Part shown: positions 43,462 to 51,144 of the stretch, in pieces
How positions within the stretch are numbered: position 1 is the first letter of the stretch
Layout: each line of letters starts with the position of its first letter
Source of the DNA: Motiliproteus sediminis
GTDB lineage: Bacteria; Pseudomonadota; Gammaproteobacteria; Pseudomonadales; Balneatricaceae
Assembly (NCBI RefSeq): GCF_017912535.1
Contig: NZ_JAERQK010000004.1
Span: 124,001-188,000, forward strand
Direction of reading: 5' to 3'
DNA: 64,000 nt
Made by a program: the position numbers and the translations under genes
The notes under the pieces: generated by a model
What the model saw: the letters and a program-made list of their open reading frames with translations, nothing else
Databases searched by the model: none
Told to the model about the DNA's origin: nothing

Positions 43462-43487
43462 AATTCACATCTGAAAAAGGCCCTCTA
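43462..43487 (-). repeat. Right arm of the inverted repeat next to the H-NS-like gene
   Basis: Contains gaaaaaggccctc at 43472-43484-ish and is the partner of 43227-43252. Arm length of about 26 bases is within the range of serine-invertase sites, but dyad symmetry inside each arm was not obvious. Confidence 0.55.
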
Positions 43488-43490
43488 AAT

Positions 43491-43892
43491 ATGTCCGATA
43501 GCATTCAGCTGTTGTTGCGTAAAAACTCTTTCCGTAAGGCTGCCAAAGACCTATCTGTTGCAGAGCTTGAGAAGCTATTAACCAACGCTCAGGAGGTCAT
43601 AGAAGAACGTGCGGCTGAAGAAGCTGCGGCTGCCGAAGCCAACAAAGAGAAGAAACAGAAAATTGAAGAGCTTCGTAAGGCCATGGCTCAAGCTGGGATT
43701 TCAGCCGAAGAACTCGAAGCAGCTATCGGTGGTGCAAAAGCCAAAAGCGCGACGAAGGGCAGCGTTAAGCCCAAGTATCAGATCGAGGGTGTTGACGGCA
43801 ATATTGTGCAATGGACTGGCCGTGGGCGTACTCCTAAGGTGTTTCAAGAGTACTTCGACAACGGTGGCAGCAAGGAAGACTGTCTGATCTGA
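43491..43892 (+). CDS. H-NS-family nucleoid protein
   Basis: A 133-residue protein. The N-terminal coiled coil (about 1-70, e.g. EVIEERAAEEAAAAEANKE) serves dimerisation. The C-terminal AT-hook-like DNA-binding domain (about 92-133) has YQIEGVDGNIVQWTGRGRTPK and ends GGSKEDCLI, the H-NS family pattern with WTGRGRTP. It is likely to silence the AT-rich genes of the element itself and to lower the cost of carriage. The upstream inverted repeat could control it. The Shine-Dalgarno is poor. Confidence 0.85.
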   Translation: MSDSIQLLLRKNSFRKAAKDLSVAELEKLLTNAQEVIEERAAEEAAAAEANKEKKQKIEELRKAMAQAGISAEELEAAIGGAKAKSATKGSVKPKYQIEGVDGNIVQWTGRGRTPKVFQEYFDNGGSKEDCLI

Positions 43893-43901
43893 TCCCGCTT
43901 A

Positions 43902-43944
43902 AATCTACAATGATGGCAGGTTGTTGGCACCATCATTGTAGATT
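43902..43944 (+). terminator. Long stem-loop after the H-NS-like gene
   Basis: Perfect 15-base stem aatctacaatgatgg / ccatcattgtagatt at 43902-43916 and 43930-43944, with a 13-base loop. No T tract follows, so it may be a terminator, a site for a recombinase or a processing signal. Confidence 0.55.
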
Positions 43945-43990
43945 GCCTATTAAATATTGAAAATCAATAAGTCATAGTTATTTGAGTAGA

Positions 43991-44788
43991 TCAAGACTGA
44001 GACTTATATATGGCTCCACGTTTTTTATCGTTTGTTGATTTGAATGGCCTTTGATAACTGTTGACTGCATATGGAGCAGAGTCAGAATCGTTATCAGACT
44101 TGATCCAGAAATATTTTGCACCCGGTGAGAATATCTTTTCTTTTCTCTGCACTGTAGCGCTGGAAAGAAAAACGCTTGAGCTGTTTTTCATGTCAGATGT
44201 TTTTGCTAGATCCCAGCTGTTTTTGCCACACATTTTAGAATCATTGATATCTTTGATTCTATTTGAAGCGTTTGTGTAGTATTCCTCATCAAATCTTATA
44301 TACCATGTTTCTTTAGATAGTTTGTCTTTTATGCATATTTCTTTATCTGATATTGGCTTGCTATTTGTTGTACCATTTTTATCTGTTGACGTTACGTCTA
44401 CTTTAATAGATCCGTCACCATTCAGCTCTTTATATCCAACAATTACGCCTTCTGAATATGTTAATTCATAATCCAAAGTTCCATCTCTTTTGAATATCTT
44501 TCTAGAGCCGTCTTCCTTTCCTTTAGAGTAGGAACCTTGAACCTGATTGGTTCCATTTCCATACCAAAACTCATAAGGGCCATCGGATAAGCCATCTACG
44601 AATTTCATTTTGTATTCTAGTTGCCCGTTAGCATAAGATGATGTTTTAAATCCTGTGAAAGGTTCGTTGCTATTTATTTCATAAGCTAATCCGTTCCTAT
44701 GAACTACTTTGCCTTTATCTAGGACTTTTTCTTCAAAGCAACCGCTAAGGAGAACTAGCGCACTCAATGATACAATCGTTTTATACAT
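43991..44788 (-). CDS. Lipoprotein with MORN-like repeats, 265 residues
   Basis: MYKTIVSLSALVLLSGC has a lipobox (LSGC, Cys17), and the +2 residue is Phe, so outer membrane sorting is likely. Residues about 40-115 have MORN/toxin-repeat-like units (FTGFKTSSYANGQLEYKMKF, SYSKGKEDG), which are often found in antitoxin/immunity or surface proteins. The C-terminal part is unknown. GAGGG lies five bases before the ATG. As the only envelope protein of the element it might act in surface exclusion or host fitness; this is speculation. Confidence 0.7.
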   Translation of the reverse strand: MYKTIVSLSALVLLSGCFEEKVLDKGKVVHRNGLAYEINSNEPFTGFKTSSYANGQLEYKMKFVDGLSDGPYEFWYGNGTNQVQGSYSKGKEDGSRKIFKRDGTLDYELTYSEGVIVGYKELNGDGSIKVDVTSTDKNGTTNSKPISDKEICIKDKLSKETWYIRFDEEYYTNASNRIKDINDSKMCGKNSWDLAKTSDMKNSSSVFLSSATVQRKEKIFSPGAKYFWIKSDNDSDSAPYAVNSYQRPFKSTNDKKRGAIYKSQS

Positions 44789-45007
44789 AGTATCCCTCTT
44801 ATGTAATGTTAGGTTTAAACGATAGGCTATATTAATTCGTGGCCGTTTACTATGTATGTTTGGCTAGCATTCCCGTGAGTTTTCGCCGAGGGCTGGTCGT
44901 TATGTGGTAGGTGTATAGAAAGGGAGAGTGTGGAGCAGAAGAGAAGGCTGAAGAGTTTGTGCTGGGTCTTATACTTTGGGGCGCCTAAAGTACTGGCGGA
45001 TTGGTTT

Positions 45008-46630
45008 TCAGGAAACTCCATGTAGCTGGTTTAGCCTATCGATCTCGGATCGGTCTTTTTCTGTGAGCTTCGGCACGTAACCAATTTCATAGCCACCATT
45101 ATTTTTGTGCAGTGTGATGCCGTAACGCTCGCCAGTTCGTGCGATCAGCTCAACAGAAGCAACATACTTTTTTTGATAGAAATCTTGGTGCTCGATCATC
45201 TCGTCGAGAGTGTCGATGTCTGCCCAGCTTCCAATGCAGTGCACTAAGATGCTCTCAAAAGTATCTTGGATTAGTTCACGCAGCCGTTGTCGGTCTGGAT
45301 GATGTGAATCTAAGTAGGGCTGCCAATCCTCAAGCGTGACGTTTTTCTTCTGGTCGCTGATCTCCAGATTCTCGATGTCAGCTTCTAGGTGGTTTTTCTG
45401 GACTTGGAGCTTGTTGAGTTCAATCGCGGTGTCTTCGATCTCATCATCGAGTAGGGCCACGAGCTTAACCAGTCGTTTAATCTTGGCCTTAACCTGTTCC
45501 AGTTCTTCGACGAGCTTTATTCGCTTGACCGTCAGCTCATCATTGTTGGGCTTGAATAGCAGCCCTTTGCAGTCGTTGACCGATGCCAAGATGGCATCTT
45601 CAAGCGCGGTTTGATTGACCGTGCCTCTGACGCAATGATCGGTGCCTCTGGTTTTGGTCCGACAGATCAGCGTGTTTTTGCCGTGGCTAACAATCGGTGA
45701 GCCGCAGTAGCCGCACTTGGTGATGCCAATGCCAGTGAGCAGTTTGATGTCCGGTGTTTGCCCGCGCTGTCTGACACGCTTGGTCCGCTGGTGCTGCATA
45801 CGGAGCCACGTTTCTCGATCCATAACTGGCGGGTAGTAATCAGGCAGTTCGTATTTGTGCCTTTCAATCGTGTAGGTCTTTTCGCCATAAAGCATTGGGC
45901 TGCGAATCAGGCGCTGATAAACCGTTGTGTTGTGCGCTTTGGTAATCGGCTCATAACCCTCGGCGGCAAGTTGCCGAACAACCGCGACCATACCTTTGCC
46001 TTCTAAATACAGCTCACTGAGTCTGAGAAGAGTTCTCTGCTTGTCTGGGACGAGGTCAAAGCCGTTACGCTCTTCGTTTACGGCAACCCACGAAGGGTTT
46101 TTGCCAGTGGGTATGATGCAACGCTCACCAGACAGGTATTTTTTTATTGCCGCTTTCTGGGCGGCTTTAGTTCGGAACGATTTGTGTGCCGATTCGTTGT
46201 TGGCGCGTTCGAAGTAGATCAGCGAGACAATCAACGACGCTGACAAGTTTTGATCTTCGCTGTCGTACAGCTTGTCGTCGATGCCAGTATAGATTCGGAC
46301 TCCACGATTGATGATCGAAAGGAACAGCTCTTGGGCCTTGTTAACCGCTTGGCGCGAAAGTCTGTCCAAAGACTCGATTACTAAAATTGAGCCTTTCCTG
46401 ACCTTGCCAATCTCTACTGCGTGTAAAAAGCGGCCAAGATCGTTTTCAAGATGGTCGCCGTGATACGCGCTGCGACCTTCATCGCTGAAAACTTCGTCGG
46501 ATATTGGTAGGTTGTATTTTGCTGACAGGCGCTGAAGCAGTTCAGTGTCGGATTGTCGTGATAGCCCATGTCCTTTCTTTTGGACCGCGCTTGAAATCCG
46601 ACGGTAACTGTAAAGCTTCATCTCTAGCAT
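45008..46630 (-). CDS. Large serine recombinase (integrase)
   Basis: A 540-residue large serine recombinase. The resolvase domain has the catalytic serine in YRRISSAVQ (Ser13 or 14) and VIESLDRLSRQ with Arg90/Arg93. The recombinase domain (about 200-290) and a zinc ribbon (CGYCGSPI ... CRTKTRGTDHC, about 308-336) follow. A coiled coil (about 355-430) precedes a C-terminal tail. It stands with its 5' end 44 bases from the right attachment core, as is typical of integrases of this class. It probably inserted the element into the amidotransferase gene. Start at 46630 or the in-frame ATG at 46621. Confidence 0.95.
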   Translation of the reverse strand: MLEMKLYSYRRISSAVQKKGHGLSRQSDTELLQRLSAKYNLPISDEVFSDEGRSAYHGDHLENDLGRFLHAVEIGKVRKGSILVIESLDRLSRQAVNKAQELFLSIINRGVRIYTGIDDKLYDSEDQNLSASLIVSLIYFERANNESAHKSFRTKAAQKAAIKKYLSGERCIIPTGKNPSWVAVNEERNGFDLVPDKQRTLLRLSELYLEGKGMVAVVRQLAAEGYEPITKAHNTTVYQRLIRSPMLYGEKTYTIERHKYELPDYYPPVMDRETWLRMQHQRTKRVRQRGQTPDIKLLTGIGITKCGYCGSPIVSHGKNTLICRTKTRGTDHCVRGTVNQTALEDAILASVNDCKGLLFKPNNDELTVKRIKLVEELEQVKAKIKRLVKLVALLDDEIEDTAIELNKLQVQKNHLEADIENLEISDQKKNVTLEDWQPYLDSHHPDRQRLRELIQDTFESILVHCIGSWADIDTLDEMIEHQDFYQKKYVASVELIARTGERYGITLHKNNGGYEIGYVPKLTEKDRSEIDRLNQLHGVS

Positions 46631-46673
46631 TCACAGAGGTTAGCCTATGTGTTTGGACAATGCTACTTACTGG

Positions 46674-46684
46674 CACCCGGAGGT
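46674..46684 (+). other. Right attachment site core (attR)
   Basis: cacccggaggt, identical to 35277-35287. Beyond it the sequence is host-like and continues the amidotransferase frame. Confidence 0.75.
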
Positions 46685-46841
46685 TGATAAGCAGGTGCTG
46701 ATCGATCGATTGACCCTGTTTCGCGCCAAGTACACCGATGGCGACGGCCATCTGCAGCAAATCCTGGACGCGGCGGTGGAGACCCCGGAGTCAAATCACC
46801 TGCTCAGGAAATTTGTTGATCGGGTTTTATTGGGCGACTGA
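46674..46841 (+). pseudogene. Stranded original 3' end of the amidotransferase gene
   Basis: 55 codons from His-Pro-Glu-Val to the stop: HPEVDKQVLIDRLTLF, then KYTDGDGHLQQILDAAVETPES and ending DRVLLGD. It matches the C-terminus at 35277-35456 at about 79% of residues by hand, but with many synonymous changes and a GC-rich codon style. It has no start of its own and is silent unless the element leaves. Joined to codons 1-190 at 34707 it gives an intact gene of about 245 residues. Confidence 0.9.
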
Positions 46842-46912
46842 TGTGATGATGGATTAGCCCGGTATCTGCTGATCGGGGGGGGCGCCAGCTTGGTGCTTTT
46901 AATCGACCTGCT

Positions 46913-47078
46913 TCACTTCTGGTAACGACGCTCGAGCTTCTCCTGGTCATATCGCCGCTTGTGAACCTCTTTTTCAGAACCTGCAGACTGGAGTCATCAG
47001 TGCTTGCTGCCCCTTCCCGAGAAAGGTCTTGGCTAAATAGAAGAGCGCAATAACAATCAGAAACCAGAACCGAAACAT
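46913..47078 (-). pseudogene. Small membrane protein with SHOCT-like tail, broken by two frameshifts
   Basis: The ATG at 47078 starts a hydrophobic helix (MFRFWFLIVIALFYLAKTFLGKG). In a second frame the sequence goes on with STDDSSLQVLKKRFTSGDMT, and in a third with QEKLERRYQK and a stop. Read together it gives the common short SHOCT pattern (LKKRxxSGDxTxExxERR). Two single-base losses, at the G run near 47017 and near 46946, would explain it. It may be a decayed gene or sequencing error; the present reading would stop after 34 residues. Confidence 0.55.
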
Positions 47079-47274
47079 AGGGATAACCCCCCCCTGGTCC
47101 CTCATCCGGGGGCTATGCCACAGATGATCGTGCCACCTGGCCTTCACCTCAAGGTCGCGAGCTTAATATTGGAAATATCTAACCATGATGAGCCAGGATC
47201 GCGATTACTGGCGTGGCGTGGGGCAGAGAGTGGTTTTTGGATAACCGTTGTTTGAAAAATCAGTGGCTATGGTG

Positions 47275-47308
47275 CGCCCACGCCATCGCTGCTGCGACGG
47301 CGTGGGCG
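47275..47308 (-). terminator. GC hairpin after yfaZ
   Basis: Ten-base stem cgcccacgcc / ggcgtgggcg with a 14-base loop, 13 bases past the yfaZ stop on its coding strand. There is no T tract. Confidence 0.45.
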
Positions 47309-47320
47309 GCGAGGTAAGGC

Positions 47321-47875
47321 TTAGAACTTGAGCTGTGCACCCAGGTAAGCACCCTGTTCCAGGGTCAGGCTGGGCTGGTTGTCGAACTTGAAGTGGATAT
47401 CGCGATAGCCGACAAACAGGTCAGCATTGGGCATCAGGTTGTAGCCTACTTTGATATCGGCATGATAGTAGCGGTCAACTCCAGAAGAGGAGAGTACGCT
47501 CGGCGCGTAGTAGGCGGATAGCCCCAGCCAGAGCTTGTGATCCAGCGGCAGCTTGTAGTCACCGCCGATGGCAAAGGCATGGCCGTTGTCGCGCTTGTCT
47601 GACCACAGTTTAACCAGCTTGCCGCCAATGGCCACATCGCCCATCTGGGTACGATTGGTGACCTGGTACCCGAGGCCGAGGGTTTTGCCATCTTCATCAT
47701 GGTAGAAGTATTCGGCGCTCAGGCGCGACGTGGTCGACATCGGCGCATACAGCCCCAGCTCGATGGTGTCGTTGTTGATGCCGAAGTTGAAATCACTGGC
47801 GTTAGCAGCGGAGCTGATCAGGGCAACAGCTAGCCCGGCAAGGGTGGCTTTGGTGGCGGAAGTAGGAGTCATCAT
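47321..47875 (-). CDS. yfaZ: YfaZ-family outer membrane protein
   Basis: A beta-barrel-type exported protein of 184 residues. A signal peptide ends in ...ALISSAANA-SDF. Alternating hydrophobic/polar strands follow, and the last residue is Phe, typical of barrel proteins (GAYLGAQLKF). The YfaZ pattern LGLGYQVTNRTQMGD and GYRDIHFKFDNQPS is seen. The ATG at 47875 has GGA seven bases upstream; an ATG at 47887 is also possible. Function unknown; it stands as a single gene. Confidence 0.8.
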   Translation of the reverse strand: MMTPTSATKATLAGLAVALISSAANASDFNFGINNDTIELGLYAPMSTTSRLSAEYFYHDEDGKTLGLGYQVTNRTQMGDVAIGGKLVKLWSDKRDNGHAFAIGGDYKLPLDHKLWLGLSAYYAPSVLSSSGVDRYYHADIKVGYNLMPNADLFVGYRDIHFKFDNQPSLTLEQGAYLGAQLKF

Positions 47876-48007
47876 AAATCGATCCATGGCTATATTGTCT
47901 GTGGTCTTAAAATGGGTGACGCGTGTCGCACTCCATTGACTGCGTCCCCCTCGATTGGTTCCGGCCGCGCCGGGTTGGTCAGGTTAGCGGCGGCCCGGGC
48001 AGTGGCT

Positions 48008-48700
48008 TTAAAACTCGTCGTCAGGTCGCGCTGGTGCTGCTATCTGTGCGGTGATAAAGCATTGATAGAGTCGGTACAGCAGCGCCCAGCCGTAGACGGA
48101 TACCAGCATGGACAAACCCTCTTGCACCAGCAGTCCCAAGGCGCCGCTTTCACCGTCAGGGTTAAACAGCAGAGTGCCTGCCACGGATACGGCGATCACC
48201 AAACCGGCCCAGAGTAACAGCGGGGGCAGTATTTCACCCGCCAGCCCGCGAGTGCTGCGGTAGCTGGCCTTGAGCGCATCGATCGGCCCCATGCCATGGA
48301 ACAGCAGCATGAATTCGGCGAACAGCAGTTTGTAGGCCAGAAACAGACCGGGCAAAATCAGCAACATCAATCCGCCCGCGATCATCAACGCCATCAGGAT
48401 GTTGACCAGCAGCAGTGGCAGTAGCTGCTTGAGTGCCAGGCTGATGGCCTCCGCCAGACTGACGGCCGCGCCTTCAACTCGCCGGTGGATAAAGATCATC
48501 GCGGCACCGAACTGGATGACGCCCAGGCAGATAAACAGCGCGCCGATCACCAGCTGCTGGTTCTGGGGCAGCGGCTCTTCGGCGCCCAGCCGGCTAAGCT
48601 CCATCAGGGTCGAGGGGAGGGTGTAGATCAGGGCGATCGCCAATAGCGGTTTCAGGTGGGTTCGAGTAAAGAACCAGGCTTCGCGCAGCAGTTTGGTCAT
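48008..48700 (-). CDS. YciC-like integral membrane protein
   Basis: A 230-residue protein with about five to six transmembrane helices, starting MTKLLREAWFFTRTHLKPLL. The LPQNQQ, RRVEGAAVSLAEAI and LLILPGLFLAYKLLFAE segments resemble the UPF0259/YciC family. AGGA lies seven or eight bases before the ATG at 48700. Upstream codons in frame (to 48757) are unlikely to be used. Function is unknown; it is followed downstream only by the YfaZ gene. Confidence 0.7.
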   Translation of the reverse strand: MTKLLREAWFFTRTHLKPLLAIALIYTLPSTLMELSRLGAEEPLPQNQQLVIGALFICLGVIQFGAAMIFIHRRVEGAAVSLAEAISLALKQLLPLLLVNILMALMIAGGLMLLILPGLFLAYKLLFAEFMLLFHGMGPIDALKASYRSTRGLAGEILPPLLLWAGLVIAVSVAGTLLFNPDGESGALGLLVQEGLSMLVSVYGWALLYRLYQCFITAQIAAPARPDDEF

Positions 48701-48760
48701 AATCCGTGTTCCTGAGATGATGCGCCGCATCCTAACCTTTGCGGGCGCTGCGGCCAAGGC

Positions 48761-49090
48761 TTAACCACCCAGCCCCAATCCCCAGCGCAGCAGCATGAAC
48801 AGAGTCATGCCCACGATAATCGTTAGCATCAGGTTGCGTCGCCACAGGGCCACCGCCAGCGCCACCAGTGCTGCCAGCAGGTAGGGGTTGGCGAGGCTGA
48901 TGTCGGGCGCCTGACCGTCCGGGACCAGTACTGCCGGAGTGATAATCGCGGTTAACACGGCTGGTGGTACAAAGCCCAGCGCGTCAGACATCCAGGGGGG
49001 GAAACGGAAACGCCCTGCGGTTCCCCAGAGCAGGTAACGGGTACCGAAGGTCACCAGAAACATACCGGTGATCAGCGCAAGTTCGTTCAC
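48761..49090 (-). CDS. azlD: Branched-chain amino acid export protein, small subunit (AzlD)
   Basis: A 109-residue, four-helix membrane protein. The segment [10 protein letters not shown] and [14 protein letters not shown] is typical of AzlD, which with AzlC exports branched-chain amino acids. The GTG start overlaps the azlC stop (GTGA), and GGAGG lies seven bases upstream. It is in the same operon as azlC, second gene. Confidence 0.85.
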   Translation of the reverse strand: MNELALITGMFLVTFGTRYLLWGTAGRFRFPPWMSDALGFVPPAVLTAIITPAVLVPDGQAPDISLANPYLLAALVALAVALWRRNLMLTIIVGMTLFMLLRWGLGLGG

Positions 49091-49824
49091 AGGGGAGCCT
49101 CCAGGCGGGCACGTTCCAGGCGGTGTGCCGAATAGCCCACCGCAATGGCGCATAAGGCCGCGACGATCAGGCCGAGTTTATGCGGCAACTGCCAGGTGGC
49201 CATCGCCATGGCGGCGGCGGTAATCACGCAGAGCCACATGGGGCGACTGCGTAGATAGGGCGCAACCATACCAATAAAGGTGACCGACATGGCGAAGTCG
49301 AGCCCCCAGTTGGTCATATCCGGAAACAACTCGCCCAGGGCGACGCCAAGCCAGGTGCATAGCTGCCAGTTGGTGTACATCGCCAAGGCCGAGCCGAGAT
49401 AAAACCAATGGGGGTTAGGATCCCGCTCATGGGTAAGCAGGCGGTTGGAAACCGCGGCGAAGGTCTCGTCTGTGAGCCAGAACGCCATCGGGACCCGCCA
49501 GCGTTGTGGCAGCGATTTGACCCGTTCCACCAGCGCCGCCGAGTAGAGTAGATGGCGCAGGTTGACCACGAAAGTGGTCGCCACGATAACCCCGATGCCG
49601 GCTCCGCCCGCCAGCAGGCCAAGGGCGATAAACTGAGCTGAACCGGCGAACACGATCAGCGACATTGCCAGTGTTGCCGCGACCGACAAACCGCTGGGGC
49701 CGGCCAGCGTGCCGAATAGAATGCCAAACGGGATGGCGCCAATGATCAGCGGCAGCGTGGCCCGGGCCCCGGCACGGAACGCTTCGGCGGGGGATTCGGT
49801 CGAACTGTCGGACGCGTCATTCAA
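49087..49824 (-). CDS. azlC: Branched-chain amino acid export protein, large subunit (AzlC)
   Basis: A 245-residue membrane protein with about six helices. The family core [35 protein letters not shown] and [11 protein letters not shown] is well visible. It forms the AzlCD exporter with the overlapping gene downstream. It is divergent from a small membrane-protein gene at 49955. Confidence 0.92.
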   Translation of the reverse strand: MNDASDSSTESPAEAFRAGARATLPLIIGAIPFGILFGTLAGPSGLSVAATLAMSLIVFAGSAQFIALGLLAGGAGIGVIVATTFVVNLRHLLYSAALVERVKSLPQRWRVPMAFWLTDETFAAVSNRLLTHERDPNPHWFYLGSALAMYTNWQLCTWLGVALGELFPDMTNWGLDFAMSVTFIGMVAPYLRSRPMWLCVITAAAMAMATWQLPHKLGLIVAALCAIAVGYSAHRLERARLEAPL

Positions 49825-49954
49825 GGCCGGTTTTTCCTGATGAGTAAAGCTCGGTTAATGGGGACGGTTATGCGCCAGTTCAACCGGCTTGAGTCCTGCG
49901 GTTGATTGTTGACGGGCACTACCGGAGAATCAACGGCTTGATAAGGAGAGCACG

Positions 49955-50329
49955 ATGCTGACCAAACTGCTGCTGACCCTGCTGGTGATTCTCGGCTGTT
50001 TTTTTCTGCTGCAACTGCAGCGCAGACGAGCCGCGGCGGTGGCGCAGAACCAGGGGGGCGATAGCGGTCCCGGGCGTCGCTTGGGTTGGATTCTGGCCGC
50101 GTTGCTGGCGGTCGCGGTGGTGTTGGCGGCTACCTTGATGGTGATGGATTGGCAGGACCAACGGGTGAAGCTGGAGGTGCGGGTGATTAACCCGGTTACC
50201 GGTGAGGAACAGCGCTATCAGGCGTATCGCAGCGCATTGCAGGGCCGGCAGTTCACCACCATCGACGGGCTGCAGGTACAGCTCAGTGAGGCCGAACGCG
50301 TTGAGGTGCGGGAGCTGGAGCAGCCGTGA
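49955..50329 (+). CDS. Two-helix membrane protein of unknown function, 124 residues
   Basis: [22 protein letters not shown] is a first helix and [19 protein letters not shown] a second, with a basic loop between them ([13 protein letters not shown]). A soluble tail of about 55 residues ([18 protein letters not shown]) lies after the second helix, probably in the periplasm. AAGGAG lies seven bases before the ATG. It overlaps the arfB start by four bases and leads a run of genes on this strand. Confidence 0.75.
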   Translation: MLTKLLLTLLVILGCFFLLQLQRRRAAAVAQNQGGDSGPGRRLGWILAALLAVAVVLAATLMVMDWQDQRVKLEVRVINPVTGEEQRYQAYRSALQGRQFTTIDGLQVQLSEAERVEVRELEQP

Positions 50330-50739
50330 TCGAGATATCCAACCGTGTTGCGCTGCGGCCAGATGAGGTCGAAATCAGTGCGATCAGGGCGCAGGGGGCC
50401 GGCGGTCAGAACGTCAACAAGGTCTCATCGGCGATCCATCTGCGCTTTGATATCGCCGCCTCGTCGTTACCCGAAGTGTACAAGGAGCGGCTGTTGGCGC
50501 TCAAGGATCGGCGCATCTCCAAAGAGGGGGTGGTGGTGATCAAGGCGCAGCAATACCGTACTCAGGAAGCCAACCGTGAAGATGCCATTGAGCGCTTGGT
50601 GGAGTTGATCCGCTCCGTCACCTATGTTGAAAAGAAACGGGTGGCGACCAAGCCGACCCGCGCGTCCCAGCGCCGCCGGATGGATTCGAAAACCCGCCGC
50701 AGTAACGTAAAATCCCTGCGTGGCCGGGTCGATCACTGA
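50326..50739 (+). CDS. arfB: Alternative ribosome-rescue peptidyl-tRNA hydrolase ArfB
   Basis: A 137-residue class I release-factor-like protein. GGQ at residues 26-28 ([11 protein letters not shown]) hydrolyses peptidyl-tRNA, and the basic C-terminal tail ([16 protein letters not shown]) enters the empty mRNA channel of stalled ribosomes. The start is GTG at 50326, overlapping the previous stop (GTGA). Length is right for ArfB/YaeJ. Confidence 0.95.
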   Translation: MIEISNRVALRPDEVEISAIRAQGAGGQNVNKVSSAIHLRFDIAASSLPEVYKERLLALKDRRISKEGVVVIKAQQYRTQEANREDAIERLVELIRSVTYVEKKRVATKPTRASQRRRMDSKTRRSNVKSLRGRVDH

Positions 50740-50775
50740 TCCGCATATTTCCATCGTCAGTTCAAGGAGTGTGTT

Positions 50776-51138
50776 GTGGGCAAAAAGTCTTCACAGGGCG
50801 GGTTGGTCTATTCCACCGAAGTGGGTCGCACCTGCCCCGGATGCGGTCAGGCGATCGCCGCCTGCTGTTGTCGCGATGACGCCACCATACCCGAAGGCGA
50901 CGGCGTGGTGCGGGTCAGCCTTGAAACCAAAGGACGCAAGGGCAAAGGGGTGACCCTGATTACCGGCGTGCCACTGGCAGCGGCTGATCTCAAGACGCTG
51001 GCCAAAACCCTGAAACAGCGATGTGGTGTCGGTGGTGCGGTCAAGGATGGGGTCATCGAAATTCAGGGCGACCACCGCGACCTGTTGGCCAGCCTGCTCA
51101 GTGAACGGGGCTTCAAGGTCAAGAAGGCCGGAGGCTAA
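50776..51138 (+). CDS. yciH: SUI1/eIF1-like translation factor YciH
   Basis: A 120-residue protein with a C-terminal SUI1 domain (about 40-118; [13 protein letters not shown]-like region [10 protein letters not shown], then [22 protein letters not shown]). The N-terminal half has a cysteine-rich zinc-knuckle-like part with CPGCGQAI and CCC. The GTG at 50776 has AAGGAG six bases upstream. YciH is thought to affect initiation fidelity. It is in a same-strand run with arfB and the lipid kinase (six-base gap). Confidence 0.9.
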   Translation: MGKKSSQGGLVYSTEVGRTCPGCGQAIAACCCRDDATIPEGDGVVRVSLETKGRKGKGVTLITGVPLAAADLKTLAKTLKQRCGVGGAVKDGVIEIQGDHRDLLASLLSERGFKVKKAGG

Positions 51139-51144
51139 CCGGGT

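Larger units (their letters stand above)
35277..46684. mobile_element. Integrated element of about 11.4 kb in the amidotransferase gene
   Basis: Bounded by the 11-base cores at 35277 and 46674. It is visibly richer in A/T than either flank, and the flanks join into one gene when it is removed. Genes: GIY-YIG nucleases (35574, 37063), a large-recombinase-like protein without catalytic residues (37878), a resolvase (39898), an HTH protein (40642), a polymerase-like protein (41466), an H-NS-like protein (43491), a lipoprotein (43991) and the large serine recombinase (45008), which faces away from the right end. No phage structural, conjugation or known defence genes are seen. It could be an integrative plasmid or satellite-type element. 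Confidence 0.88.

Noticed and set aside
44827-45021. A 64-codon minus-strand frame between the lipoprotein and the recombinase
   Set aside because: It overlaps the recombinase 3' end, has no Shine-Dalgarno and reads as unordered sequence.
35277-46684. Prophage or anti-phage defence island
   Set aside because: No capsid, tail, terminase large subunit, lysis, restriction-modification, CRISPR, CBASS or similar gene was recognised.
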